A stretch of 64,000 nucleotides of DNA from Zopfochytrium polystomum (GCA_025765615.1 JAIVFJ010000327.1:1-64000); one strand, 5' to 3'; positions 10,806-22,099 are shown, numbered from the stretch's first letter. Numbers and translations: made by a program. Notes: generated by a model not told the origin, from the letters alone.

Positions 10806-12889
10806 TTTGGTGAGCTGTTGGACCTTTCGGACGTTTTGGTGTCTGTGTGGCCACAGAAGATGACACGTCAGCATGGGCGAAAATCGAACATTCGTCAACA
10901 AGAAGTGAGAAAAAAAAAAAGAAAAAAAAAAAAAAAAAAAGGAACCAACCAATGAAAGACAGAAGGATTGATTGATTGATTGGATGGGCAAACAATCAAC
11001 TTCTTCTGTCGTTGAAGCGGATGGTGACCGAGAGAGGGAGGAAAGGCGGGAGTTAGCAACGGTGCATCAGGAAAAAAGGTAAGGCCGGGTGCGATCGCCA
11101 CCCAACCCTCGCTCCACGGGCGCTCGACGCCAAGCACTGTACCGCCTACAGCCACGAACAACGTGTAGAAGAAGAGAAACACGAGAATAAAGGAGAAATC
11201 ACCGCTCCACCCAACATCCGGCAAAGCCGCTTGCTCAACTCGGTAACCTTCCTTCCCTCAAGCGCCGCGCAACATCGGCGTTCTGCGCCATGCGTATCAA
11301 TGGCTGAGCCACTGGGACACAAGGCGCTGAACGACACACAAGGACGATGGATGCCGTCGTTTGCGGCCGGCGGCCGATTCCATTTCATCCTCATCCAAGA
11401 GGCGAGGGGGGAGCGCCGCGACGCGGCGCTCCCCGTCGTTGCTTTGGATGTGCCCTCCGGTAAAGGAATGATGTGAAAAAAGGCCTGGACTTACGCTGAT
11501 GGGACCATCGCAGGCGAGGGAAATAAAAACGGAGATTCACTAACCTTTATTTTGCGCTGCCAACAGAGGGAATCGGGTTTGAGCTAGTTGTGTGTCTTTC
11601 TGAGGAGACGGGAGAGATGGTATATGCTGAGACAGGCCTGTACACCGTGCGAGACCAGACGGTCAGCGGTGTGTCTGGTGGGGGGTCTGTGAGACGCCGG
11701 CGAGGCGTCGGTGGGACGCGGCCTTCACGGCAAGGGCAAGGAGGAGGAGTGCGCGTTGCGGGTTCGTTTGCGGGAATGAGACAGGCACAGTCAGAGCGAG
11801 GAAAGGCAGGCAGACAGACAGGTGCAGGGGGGGAAAATCAAAATTTTTTTCTTTGCTCGAGCTTTGGGTGTGAGTGAGCCAATGAGGACCATAGCGAGCG
11901 AGGCTGCGCGCTGCGTACTGGCCCCCTCCTCATCGCCTTGACTGGTCGCAAGATCTGGCTGATTATTGCATCGCCCTTGCTAAAATGGGCGTGGAAGAGG
12001 GGGTGGAAAACATCGATTGAGGTGCGCGTGAGGAGGATCACCAGAGATTGTGTGTGCGTGGGACCATTTGCGGAGCGTCCTGCATCCCTAGAATGCAGGG
12101 TATGGAGGTTGTCGCGGAAGAGAAGTAGATCCGAAATATGCTGAAGCGATGGGAGTGGGTCGAAGTTTCTAAGGAAGGAGAAGGCGTTGTTGCAAAGCCA
12201 CAAGCCGCTCAACCCCGACGAATAGCGCGAGATCGGGGTTTACTTTGTGAGAGCTCCATGTACCCCATTCTACGATGTTGCGTTATCGCAGGGTGGGAGA
12301 AGAAGGATGATTGATTGAGGCTCGCTCAAGAGCGCAGCATATATTGGCCCCTCGGGCGATTGACGCGCCGGTTGCAGCCGTCAATAACCATTTCCGGCCA
12401 ATGAGGAAAGCAGCAGACAATGGACGGCATGCCGGATGAGGATGGACAGCCGAGTGCGCTTGTGTGATCCAGATTTATCCAACCCAGCTGCTTTTCCGCC
12501 TAAAACCGTGATCGGTTCTTGAGCACTCGGTGGGCGCCTTCCTGATGCTGATAGGACTGGGAACTTGCATTGCTCAGAAGTAGGAGGAGAATTCGAGGCA
12601 GTTCGTGTAGTACCGCATGCAGCATCACATGCCAAAATGGATCCAATCGACAGCAGCAAGTTTACTGAGAATACACAAATGCTTTGATGCCTCTGACATC
12701 GCACTGTGTAGAAGAAGATGGATTGCGCTGCTCTAGCTTTGGCCAAAGGTTTGCGTTCCAATCAGGTTGGCTTGCCCAGCCGCAACAATGGAAGCTATGC
12801 TTAATGGGCGACGTCGAGGACTCCGCGTAAGGGAATGATCTAAACGTAAGTAGTGATTTTCAGTCCATCATATTAAGAACTACTGATTT
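10806..12889. other. No confident gene; A-rich tract and GC-rich patches
   Basis: An A-rich tract at 10910-10940 is followed by a TTGA tandem (10967-10981). Minus-strand frames at 11838-12212 and 12381-12761 are open for about 125 codons but show no recognisable domain. I cannot support a gene here. Confidence 0.4.
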
Positions 12890-13730
12890 GGTGAGGGACT
12901 CGTGAATGGATCGCTTCAACGATACCATGCGATGCAACAGCTTTCCATTCATTACCGAAACTACATGGGAACACAACTGCTTTTGAATGCGTCTGACCTG
13001 TTGGATCGTTCTGGAACGGAAAGGCCGATCACCTTTGGCACTAGTAACAACAACAGTGGTCTGACCGTCCGACGTTCGCACTCAGCTCAGCATTTCACAG
13101 TCTCCTCAAGGGTTTTCAGCCCCAGACCCTCAATCGCCAAGGCTGCTGCTGTTGACTTTTAGACTTTTAGACCTTTATCTCGGCTCCATTTCCTCTCACG
13201 TGTTTGTCGATGATCTTCCCTCTCTTTTTATGCTGATATTTTCAAGTCACACACAGTGTGGGAGAATTTTTGTCCCGTTCCCGTGTGCAGGTTTGTGACG
13301 CCCCTGGTGTCCCTCTCTCGTCATCCTTCCGCAACGTATGTGGGAGAATCTTCACCTCATTCGCGTGTGCAGCTCCCTCAGATTTTCAACAGCTGCGAAT
13401 GGGATCAAAAGTCAGCACTTCAGAGGTGACATCTTCAGTGAAAGCAGGGTTGACGGCCCCACTCGATGAGGTCTCTGTTTTGTTTTGGTGCCACCGCGAA
13501 GATCCTCCACACCAAAACACGTGATCATAAGGTTCAAACCCCAAACCCCTAACGCCGCATCCTCATAGGTCGTTGCCAGATCCCGCGACATCCGAGCCGC
13601 TCCCGCTCTCGCTCGCCTCCGCGGCACCGCCACGCGCCACTCGACGCGCTCGCCGCACCCGCCGCGCCTGCGCGCTGATTTCGGACTTAGACTTGCCGAC
13701 GTTCGCCTTGTCGTACGGGCACAATCGCTT
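12890..13730 (+). repeat. Old duplicated segment R3, copy 2
   Basis: Counterpart of 7225-7795. Landmarks are CGTGAATGGATCGCTTCAAC at 12900, GGTGCCACCGCGAAGATCC near 13485, AAAACACGTGATCATAA near 13515, and a GC-rich stretch at 13560-13700 whose minus-strand reading ends SGSGSDVA. This copy abuts the 3-prime end of the kinase relic, so the duplicated unit may be the tail and downstream flank of that gene. Confidence 0.75.
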
Positions 13731-14870
13731 GTTCCGAGCTCGCCTTTTCCGGTGTGGCACTTTCCAGTTCACACTTCTTATTCCCACCCGCGGTTCGTCG
13801 ATAGATAGCGAACTGGAATCCGTATTTCCTCCAGTGTTCCCCGAAATACCCTTCCTGCTCCTTTTTCGACAAATTTTCCGTTTTCACCGCTGTGTCGTGA
13901 GGTGAATGGAAGGTAAAATTTTATGAGGTTTTGAGACCCTAAGATTTATCCGCACCGTTAGTCCACCTTAGGGACAGCCTCGGCGGAATGCGCTCAAAGG
14001 TTGGCTGCTCGAGTGTCTCTGTAAGTCCATCCCATTTCGCTTTCTTGTTGGAGGAGCTGCGTCGCGATTTTATCGCTTAGTTTTTTCTTGTGGGGATTTT
14101 CCGTCTCGCCTTCCAGAAGAAACGGGGTTCCTTGCTTCGTCTTCAATTTTGCTTTTCTCTTGTTCAAGGAATTGTTGAAGTCCCTTTTCTCCGACAAGAT
14201 TTCATCGCTTACTTCTATAAACTGACCCGCTGAAAACGTGACTTTCTAAAAACCAATCTACGATGCACCCTGCCGTCGTTGCCGCGATATCGTTATCAGT
14301 AAATACTTTCCTCTTTCTTTGAGCAGTCGCTTGTGAGCGACGATCGTTCCATCTCTTCGTGGTGCTATGTGAACTATTCCGTCGGCGCCTTGGTCTATTT
14401 TTTCGCCAAGACTCACAGCCTTGGATATACTTCAGTAGAAGCTATATGCATATTTCTATGAAATCAGAGACTCCTTACTTTCGGATTTTGCGTCAGCGGC
14501 TTCGAGCGCTGCGGGCGCCTGCGCTGCTGGAACCCTTTTCAGGGCCAGAGGCATGTGTGATCGGGAGCCACGGCAAAGAGGAGCGAATGGCTTCGGGTCG
14601 GGTATGATCGAGCTTTGCGATCCCGTCAAAGCGTCTGGCACATCTGAAGGACGTGATGTTGGGGCGCCGTCCGAGGGTGGCTGTGGCTGTGTTAAAGACG
14701 ACCCGTCTGAGCTTAAACCTGAGCTTTGCGGAGCCGCAAGTGGATGCGCTGAGTCGGCTGTCGGGGCTGGTGCACCGTGTGCGCTAGGATTCGATAGTGT
14801 TGCGTGGGTGAAAGCTGATATCACCGAAAGTGCAAGAAGAACGGTGAGGGCGGTGATGAAGGTTAAGGTA
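13563..14870 (-). pseudogene. Decayed membrane-anchored protein kinase
   Basis: Minus-strand relic with several frames. A hydrophobic helix is encoded near 14870-14800 (LTFITALTVLLALSVISA), followed by a Pro/Ser-rich juxtamembrane stretch to 14456. At 14410-14309 comes a kinase glycine loop and VAxK motif: QGADGIVHIA, then DGTIVAHKRL. About 103 codons later (13.99-14.02 kb) is YRDTRAANL, which fits HRDxKxxN with His to Tyr and Lys to Arg. Thirteen codons after the Asn comes PKVD, where the DFG aspartate belongs, but a stop takes the place of Phe. Spacing agrees with a real kinase fold; stops and frame changes show it is dead. TM plus kinase order suggests a receptor-like kinase. No activation segment or APE is visible. 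Confidence 0.55.
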
Positions 14871-15993
14871 CCACGCGTGCGGGAACGAGCGCCCCAGCAC
14901 GTATTGGTGGGTGGAGGATCTTCCCGGCGTGGACCGCGAGCTGGTTGTGTGATGATTTCGGACTCGGTTTGTTCTTGTTTTGTGTCTCTGTCTGTGCCTC
15001 ATTTCTCTGGGTGGTTTGGTCCATTCGGTTGCTCTGGGCAACCGCACGATTGGAGGCTGTGCACTGGCGATGGGACGATTCGATCGCTTCATCCAGTTCA
15101 CTTGGACTGCCGCGTTTTTTTGCAGTTGCTGCCACGGCATTGTTTCGGAACATTCGTCGTACGTGCGACCAAGAAGTCGCCGACTGCTTTGTGAGTATTG
15201 CTGGCGACGACAGTCAAATCAAAAATCAAAAATTGTCTAGTCTCGAATCTTCTGCGTTGGCAGAAAGCCCCTTGTGTTTTGCCAAGCTCCGCCTCAACCC
15301 TCAGCACTGCCTCCCACTCCTTATGACAGCCAACGCCCCGCCTTCCAAGCACCCGGTATTTGATATGATGTGTTCGATAGTCGTGCTCAACCAAGTGTCA
15401 AATAATCTACACCACCAGGATTTGAATGGTTGTGTAACTTCCAACAAATCGTCCGGCGAAAAGCATCAAGTTCCTGTCCGAAGTTCTATGAGGATTGGCA
15501 TCCGTCTTTGACAATGGCCGTTGCACGAGAGCCACCCTCCATGAAATCGAAAGAAGAACCACACCAGCGCTCCACCAGCCCCGAATCTGGCAAAATGACG
15601 AGTTCATGGCTGAAAATCTCGCGATCACGGCTGGTTCGTTGCGACTCAGTGTTTTTGCCCCGACTTGATCAGACCTATGGCGCTCTTCAAAGCCCAGACA
15701 AAGTCATTCCATCCACAATCAGAGTACCCAATTGATTGGCAAAGTTTGCGATGCGGTCGAGGCTACGCAGGCTTCTTCTGGCTATGCCGGTGATGATAAT
15801 GGAGACCTTGCTTGTACGGTTCCGTTGAAGGGGAAAGCTGAGCCTGGACCATTGCAACCGCGACACCCCCCCCAGCTCACTTGAGCTTTAAGTTCCTACC
15901 AAGAATCAACTGGTATTGCATCCAACCGCCACTGCGAAGATTCTTGTAAGTTCCCCTGGCACCGCACAAAACGCAACAATCAGGCCCTATGGC
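14871..15993. other. No confident gene
   Basis: Minus-strand frames such as 14863-15153 (with a stretch reading KKRGSPSELDEAIESSHRQ) are open but short. They could be upstream remnants of the kinase relic. No domain is recognised and no splice junction is convincing. Confidence 0.35.
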
Positions 15994-16251
15994 TCAGAAT
16001 GCGCCTTCTGGGTAGCCGTCGGATTTGCTGTTGGACAGTTTGGCACTGATAGTGCCACTGTTTGTCTCAGTATTTCCCGGCCCAAACACAGGCAATGTTG
16101 GACCCACACCTGAGGAATCGGCACACTCCATCCAACCGCCGCTCTCAACCACGTCGAGCTGGTAGGACATTCGCTTCGGGCTGAGGAAAGTGGACCCAAA
16201 AAGTGGACCCAATGATCTGTCCCTGTCCACATTGCCAGCAGTCGAGAGCAA
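15994..16251 (-). other. Short minus-strand coding-like segment
   Basis: An 85-codon frame without low-complexity bias (GPLFGSTFLS, RMSYQLDVVESGGWM). It lies upstream, in transcription sense, of the membrane helix of the kinase relic. It could be part of the lost extracellular region of that gene, but nothing beyond position and orientation supports this. No signal peptide is visible. Confidence 0.25.
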
Positions 16252-16779
16252 CCGTTCGCGCCATTAGTCAGGTGTCCATCCAGCCGTTGTCCAGCGGTTC
16301 CTCAGCCAATCAACAAGGTGGTAAGAGGGCACAAGGGGAGCGGACCATGACAACGAAGTGGAGGGGAAGGATTCAGTCGAGGTGCTAGCATCTCAGCTGA
16401 AACGGGCGAATCTAGACTTCGCAAGCGCTGATACGAAGCCTGCCTGCCGAACGGTACTCCCTTCGCGTTTATACGCTCTGCCTAAACGCAGCGGCCGGAG
16501 GAGCAGGAAAGTTGATGGCGACGCGACTTCAGCCAACCCAGTCAAAGCAATGCGCTGAGGACATCATACAGCCGCCATCGACACTGCTCACCAATACTGA
16601 GCTCTAGCCGGACTCGAACCCAGCTTTGAGTGGTCGCGCCAGCACGCGAGCGGAGGAGGAACCCGCACTCCAAGCTAACCGAGCGCAGCCAAAGGACGCC
16701 AAAGCGCCGTTCTCGCTGATTGCGGCCGCGTTCTAGAAGAGGGCTCACTGTTGGCGCCGTCAGAGGCCTTTGGACAGGG

Positions 16780-17388
16780 CTGACGACACGCCGCAGCCGC
16801 CTCTCCATCCTCCCTCTCCAAAAGTCAACCCGCCGCCACCTTTGCCGCCACCACCGTCGTCGCCGCTGCCACCTTTGTCGTCGCCGCGACCCCAGCTCCA
16901 GCCGCAGCCGCAGCCGCCTCACGCTCGCGCGATTCGAGTCCCTCGGCAAAAAACAATTCTCTTAATTCCACTGCCGTCGTCCCCATCCCCTGCGCCGGCG
17001 ACGACGAGGAAATGGAGGACTTCCTGATTTGGAGGACGGCAGCGACGAAGAAGATGAGAGCAACTGCGCTAAAACGCCGCTGGTGGCGGCGTTGGCTGAA
17101 GAGAGGAAGCAGCGGCGATGCGGCAGCGGCAGCTGCTCTGCGTCCGCACCGGCGCCCGGATTTGCAGTCCCTGTTGGCGGAACCAAGCGGAAGCGCGACG
17201 CAGACGACGACGACGACAACGACGTCGGCGAGGGGTACTGTGGTTGTGGCTGCGGCGATGCTCCCACCGCAGTAGGAACAATCGCTGCTGGACGGCGAAC
17301 AGCAGGCGCCAAAACAGACAAGCGTCTACGCCGAGCCGTTGCAAGACGCCGCCGGGACCCACGCACCTCTGCAAAGCGAGCGCGCTAA
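16780..17388 (+). CDS. Possible acidic nuclear protein fragment
   Basis: Plus-strand segments read as AGDDEEMEDF, then after a one-base frame change DLEDGSDEEDESNCAK, then GGTKRKRDADDDDD and a basic tail rich in Arg (KTDKRLRRAVARRRRD). The alternating acidic and basic blocks with KRKR look like a nuclear protein, but no domain is recognisable. The region is GC-rich and open on both strands, so spurious coding is possible. Everything upstream of 17000 is Pro/Ala-rich low complexity. Confidence 0.25.
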
Positions 17389-17654
17389 TAATATACGACG
17401 GCAAGGAGGGAAAAGAAAAGAAAGACAATCAAGAACAAGAGAACAGAGAGCCGCAACAGGGGACCCTAAAAAAAAAAAAGGTTCGCTCGTTCAACTCACG
17501 CCCTGCCGCCGTCGCAGCCGCCTCACCCAGCGGTCGCGCTGGGCACGTCCGCCGCTGCAACGCACAGCTCCTCCTCCACCCCTTGGCCCCGATCCCGCAC
17601 CTACCCCCAGCCCGCCCAGCCTGTTTGCAACCGAACCCGTACCCGTCCGCTAAC

Positions 17655-18560
17655 CCTTTTGCAACGCCTTGCCGTCCACCTCGCCCAGCCACTGCACAAA
17701 CGGACCGTCCCCCCAATGCTGCACCGACCACCAGCAGCAGCAGCACCACCACCACTGGAAGCAGCGGCAGCCTCAAGCATCCCCACGAGCGTCTCGACGC
17801 TCGTGTAGAACCGCCGCACCTCGGCGACGGTTGCTGTTTGGGCGGCGGCGGCAGGTGGAGCGAACAACGACGACGACGACGACGAGCCTGCCCACCAGCG
17901 TCTGCACAAACCTGGCCGCTGCCGACGCCGCAAGGCCCAGCAGCGTCCTGACGACGCCGACGATCCATCCCGCCGCCACCGCCGCTCGGCCCTCCGCCTC
18001 CACTCTCCGCGATCGCCCCCCCGTCTCGGTTGCCGCTCCCGCCAAATCCCCACAAACAGCGCACTGCCAAAGATACTCGATGTGCGCTCCGGGGCCCGCC
18101 AGTTGCGCCGTACCCCGCTCCAGCGCCGCTCGCTCCGATGCAGACAGCACGTGCTCGAGGTACCGCAGTGGTCCAGAACGTGGCGGCGGAACGCCGCCAT
18201 CCAACGCAGCCGTGACCACTTCCGGCCACCGCCGTCCAAAGAAGTCGTCGTCGCGTCGCTGCCGGGCTCGATCAGGGCGTGGGGGACGTGAGGAGCCTGC
18301 GCTTGATTCTCCTGGAGAAACCATTTTGGTTAACAGAAAAAAAAAACCTACCTTGCAATAAAGTCCAGCACCTGCGGCTGGCACATCCGCAGCACCAACA
18401 CTGTCTTGGCAACCGGAGACCGGTCCGAGCATGCTGGGGTCCACAGACACCCCGATCGCCTCGAGCGAGTCGCACACCGCCGTGTCGTGGTCGCGGTCGA
18501 AGTGCTCGTCGCCGATCCACGCTCACTGCCACAGCCAATCCCCGCTTCTGACTGCCGCCA
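17655..18560 (-). CDS. Unrecognised minus-strand coding segments
   Basis: Two candidate exons read on the minus strand. The first, near 18560-18345, contains HDTAVCDSLEAIGVSVDPS and CQPQVLDFIA before a GTAGGT donor at about 18350. The second starts after a CTCCAG acceptor near 18315 and reads RRWPEVVTAALDGG, then LRYLEHVLSASERAALERG and HIEYLWQCAVCGDLAG. Another frame gives FYTSVETLVGMLEAA near 17800, and the apparent C-terminus is DGPFVQWLGEVDGKALQ before a stop at about 17652. The text is protein-like but not a family I know. Frame changes after 17950 imply decay or further introns. Confidence 0.3.
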
Positions 18561-18779
18561 CCGCAGCTGCAGCCGCGGACGGGTCGGTCGTCCATCATGA
18601 TCGAGTACTGCGACTGCAGCACCCGTCGCATCCCGCCTCCACCGCCACCGCCACTGCCACGGGCGGCAGTCGTTGCAGCTCTGCCGCCGCTTCGCCTGCT
18701 GCTTTGGCCGAGTTTTTCCAGCGGCATCGCCAGCTGGAACAAAACGAAATGTGGGGACTCTGCGGGGACACTGTGGTGA

Positions 18780-19385
18780 AATAAAACCATAACAAAACAA
18801 AAAAATTGACAAAAAAAAAACAATTGCATTTTTGGGGAGCCTGTGGGAACGCTGATGAGAGGAACTCTGTGGGAACACTGATGAGAGGGACTCTGTGGGA
18901 ATGGTCTTGGAGTCGTGCTCTGTGGGACGCAGTCTAATCATAACAAAACAAAATAATTGACAAAATAAAAAATGAATTGCTTGTGGGGACTCTGTGGGGA
19001 CACTGTGGGGGCACTCTCTGTGGGACGCAGCAGGGACATAGTTTTTTCTTGCCCCCACGTAAAGCCATAACAAAATGAAAAAATTGACAAAAAAAATCAA
19101 TTTCTGTAACTGACAGACTCTGTCGGAACGCTGTGATGGACGCTGTGGGGAAAAAAAATTCTCTTGCCATTTTAGACAGGGGTGATGAAATAAAACCATA
19201 ACAAAACGAAAAAATTGACAAAAAAAAATCAATTGCTGTAATTGACGGACTCTGTGGGAACGCTCTGGGAATGCTGGGGGGGGGGATCTCTGTGGGACGC
19301 AGTGAATTGGCAGACTCTGTCGGAACGCTCTAGGGGACGCTGTGGGGCGACACCCTCTGTGGGACGCAGTCGGGCTTCGTTAGCA
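18780..19385. repeat. Satellite-like block with an A/T-rich core motif
   Basis: Four copies of a core close to CCATAACAAAAC followed by AAAAAATTGACAAAAAAA start near 18787, 18945, 19064 and 19192. They alternate with GC-richer units based on CTCTGTGGGA and GGACGCTGTGGG. Spacing is about 120-160 bases. The same core occurs twice inside each R4 copy in reverse orientation. Read on the minus strand, the core gives hydrophobic peptides near FFCQFF and FVMV at every copy, which is a by-product of the shared DNA and not evidence of a protein. Confidence 0.8.
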
Positions 19386-19460
19386 CTAATCGGCTTCGGT
19401 GGCACTGATCGCGGGCCGGATGGATATGTCTAGGCACCGCGGAAATTGCACAAGTTTTTT

Positions 19461-19475
19461 CCCTAACCCTAACCC
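19461..19475 (-). repeat. Interstitial telomere repeat (CCCTAA)n
   Basis: CCCTAACCCTAACCC on the plus strand, directly after a run of T and at the edge of the satellite block. This equals two and a half units of the common fungal telomere repeat TTAGGG. Confidence 0.7.
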
Positions 19476-20100
19476 GTGAGCTGGGGGTTGCAGTCCCCTG
19501 GTGTGTGACAGGAGGTTGAAGTCCTCTTGGACATCATGGCAGTGTGCTGGGTTCAATCCCCAGTGCACCTCACCATTCTGCATGCTGCTTAGGTTGGACT
19601 GGGTAGGAGCCACTTGGTGATGGAAGGATAGAGGGTAAATCTGTGGTGGTGCCTCTAGGTTCCTGTCAATACATCTAGTCAAATCCTGGTCTCTCAAGGT
19701 GATATGAATGAGCTGGCTGGTCAGGTACTGCTGCAGAAATGGTCTCTCAGGTATGCCCCCATCCCCCTGGTTGTTGGCTCCTGTGGCCTCTGGTGGGCCT
19801 GGTCTTCACTGGGTTCAGACCCTCTTTCTCTCAGATTAATGCCTGTGATGTCATGGTGTCACACTTGTGTGTGGGAGTGGGTTTTAACCTTCCTTGCTTC
19901 TAAGATAGGGGATTCCTCTGGCCTGGTGAGGCAGATGTCTGTGTCCTAGTAGGATGAAGCAAGAAGAGTCCCACTGTCTCCCACCCTGTGTGCCCCCTCC
20001 TTGGATTGAGTTGGAACCTCTCTTGGGAGTGAGACAAGATGTGTCTGGTTCTGTTAAGTGGAAAACAGTTCTGGTTTGAACCAACAGGCATCTCTGCACA
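19476..20100. other. No gene; one B-box-like element
   Basis: Contains GCTGGGTTCAATCCCCAGT at about 19548-19566, a good match to a tRNA T arm and RNA polymerase III B box. No full cloverleaf could be built around it. The remainder shows no recognised gene. Confidence 0.35.
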
Positions 20101-20872
20101 CTAACTGTTCCTTGTGTTTGCCCTTTGTGTCCAACCCCCTCCAACTTAGGGCTTGTCTTTGGCAGAGAGGGAGCTGGTGCTCCAAAGTGGTGGCTCCAAC
20201 AGGTTGGGACCTGGCCGCTTTCCTCCCACTCTCTTGCCTTTCCCCTTGGCTTCTGCCTTGGGAAGGAGCTGGCACAGATTGGTTGGTGGTGCCTTAGGTG
20301 CCCCCTTTGTTGCCCTAAGTCTCATTCCTTACCAAGTGATTCAGTCCCTTTGGCTTTGCCATTGGGGTTTCTCTGTGTCTTGGACCAGAGGCATTTTGCA
20401 CTTTCTTTTGTGATTGTGCCACCTTTGTCACACTTTTCTTATGTTTCCCTTTTAGATGTGTGATGATTGCTCTTTTTGTGTTTAAAGAGTTTCTTTTGTG
20501 TTTGATGATGGGCTTTAGTAGACTCCAAATACATTTTCCTGTCTGGTGACCCATAGACACCTTCTTTTGCCCTTTTCATTAGATAGGATTGGTATTTAGG
20601 CCATTGCTCTATTTCCACCTCCAGCCCAGAGAGAGGAGATTTAGAGAGCACAGTCTCACAGCTGTAAATCTTACTTCCCTACATTTCTTACTTAGGGCAG
20701 CATATGATGCTAACAACAACCCATGCTGAATGTCATCAGTTTGCTTTGCTGCTATTATATTGTTTTTTATCTCAGGGACATCATGAACCAAGTTTACTTT
20801 GAACATTTCACTCAACTTGTCCAACCTAGCTTGTCTCTCTTTTTAACTTCCGGTTTTTTGTTTTATTTTGTA

Positions 20873-21074
20873 TTTTACTGAGTAATTCAAAGTTATCTTC
20901 TTTTATCCACATCAATAAAGTTCCTACTTTCGCTACATTTGTTGATTTGCCTTTTTTCAAACTTGACCACTCACTTTAATACTTTGTTATTTTCTTCGCT
21001 CTTTTTTAAATATTCCTTAAATACATGTTCTCCTTCTGCACATCTTGTTAGGAGGTTTCTATTCTAACGCAACT
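20873..21074. repeat. Repeat R2, copy 1
   Basis: About 200 bases matching 40534-40739 in the same orientation. Shared strings include ATTCAAAGTTATCTTCTTTTA, shown here in part, GTTGATTTGCCTT, and CTCCTTCTGCACATCTTGTT. Read on the minus strand, both copies keep IWLKEDNFEF-like peptides, so R2 is likely a piece of the virus-type relic rather than a transposon end. Confidence 0.85.
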
Positions 21075-21490
21075 ATTGTCAGATGGAACTGACTGGTTAG
21101 CAGCAAGAGGCACATGACGGACTTGAACCTATTGTCGCTGCCAGTTATCGTTCTCACAATGCCCATGGGAGAGCGAGCCACTGCCAATGCAGACCTGGGC
21201 ACTGGCTTGCGCTGTTCACAAATACTCTGAGTATTAAGTGGTATGGAAACCTGGTGTAGACAGTTTTCCTCCTCCTCTGCTCAAGCAGATAATATACGAG
21301 AGGTTTTTACCCTGTGCCAGTCATGCTTACCTAGCACGTATTATTGCATGCATATCATCATTTGTTTCAATCATTCATAACAGAATTTTTCTCTTTCTCT
21401 CCAAAGTGGGGAGAACGATCACCCACAAAAACACATCTCCACTTCATTCACTCCTTCCACTCACTCACTCGGAGTAGACTGTTTACAACT
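21075..21490 (-). mobile_element. Interspersed repeat R1, copy 2, nested insertion
   Basis: Reverse-orientation copy of R1 inserted into R2. The uninterrupted target survives at 40735-40755 (CCAACTATCCCTGTTATTCC). Here CAACT occurs at 21070-21074 and again at 21486-21490, flanking the insertion as a five-base target duplication. GGTTCAAGTC, on the minus strand, is a good B box, better than in the other copies. A non-autonomous element such as a SINE or MITE is likely; no terminal inverted repeats are apparent. Confidence 0.75.
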
Positions 21491-22099
21491 CTCTGTTATT
21501 CCACCTTTCCTCAGATAGTTCATCAGCACAAAGTTCACTATTATCAAAATCACACTCGTTTTCATTACCATCTTCTGTTTCAGAGTCATTGTCAGTTTCT
21601 ATTCTTTTTTTAAAGTCCTTACTTTGTTTGTATTCCAGTTCTAATTTACTCAGCTCATTTTTGGTCTCAGATCTAATTTCTTTGTCTACATATACATCAT
21701 GACCCTGTCCTTCAAATATTATTTGAGTTTCACCTTCAATGTCAATGTAAAGTGATGCATTGTGGACAGGTTTAGGAAACCGGTTGGCATACTTGAAATA
21801 AATGTGATAGCCACCACCAATTGTCTTTGTAACAAGTGTGCAATTTTCTTCTATTTTACCAAGATGCTCTTCAAACCATGTTTTTGCACTCAACTCTTCA
21901 TCTTTTTTGCAAAATCAACAACAACTACAGTGCTTTCACACCGCAATAAATGCCAAAGTTTTTGGAGATAGTTTTGTCAAATATTTGTGGAGATTTTTTC
22001 TTAATTCTTGTTCATCATATAACTTTTACCGTTCCAACGGGGAGCGTGTTGGATGATGGAGCATCAGCCGACAGGAATGGGAGTTGCCGAGCGTCTCTG

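Larger units (their letters stand above)
20101..22010 (-). pseudogene. Relic of a virus-type primase-polymerase element
   Basis: Minus-strand relic. The best part, about 21960-21490, reads VVVVDF, then after a frame break KTWFEEHLGKIEENC, TKTIGGGYHIYFKY and LYIDIEGE. This is the order of an archaeo-eukaryotic primase (AEP/prim-pol) as found in large DNA viruses and related mobile elements: a metal-binding acidic strand, the T-x-GG-x-H-x-YF motif, then an acidic IDI motif. It is cut by repeat R1 at 21075-21490. Beyond that, 21074-20870 reads LLMWIKEDNFELL, and open frames continue (LDKLSEMFKVNLVHDVPEI at 20.8 kb; KKLFKHKKSNHH at 20.5 kb). Stops and frame changes are frequent and no helicase P-loop is visible. 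I read it as a dead fragment of an endogenised element. Confidence 0.45.

Noticed and set aside
18348..19232. Repeated hydrophobic peptides (FFCQFF and FVMV types) on the minus strand, looking like a membrane-protein family
   Set aside because: They come from the A/T-rich core of the satellite and occur at both R4 copies in different contexts. No starts, stops or splice sites are conserved.
18780..19385. CRISPR-like array because of regularly spaced repeats
   Set aside because: The spacers are themselves related GC-rich units, the genome is eukaryotic, and no cas-like gene is present.
19541..19575. Possible tRNA gene around GGTTCAATCCC
   Set aside because: Only the T arm is good. Acceptor and D arms cannot be paired at the correct distance, so I record only a B-box-like element.
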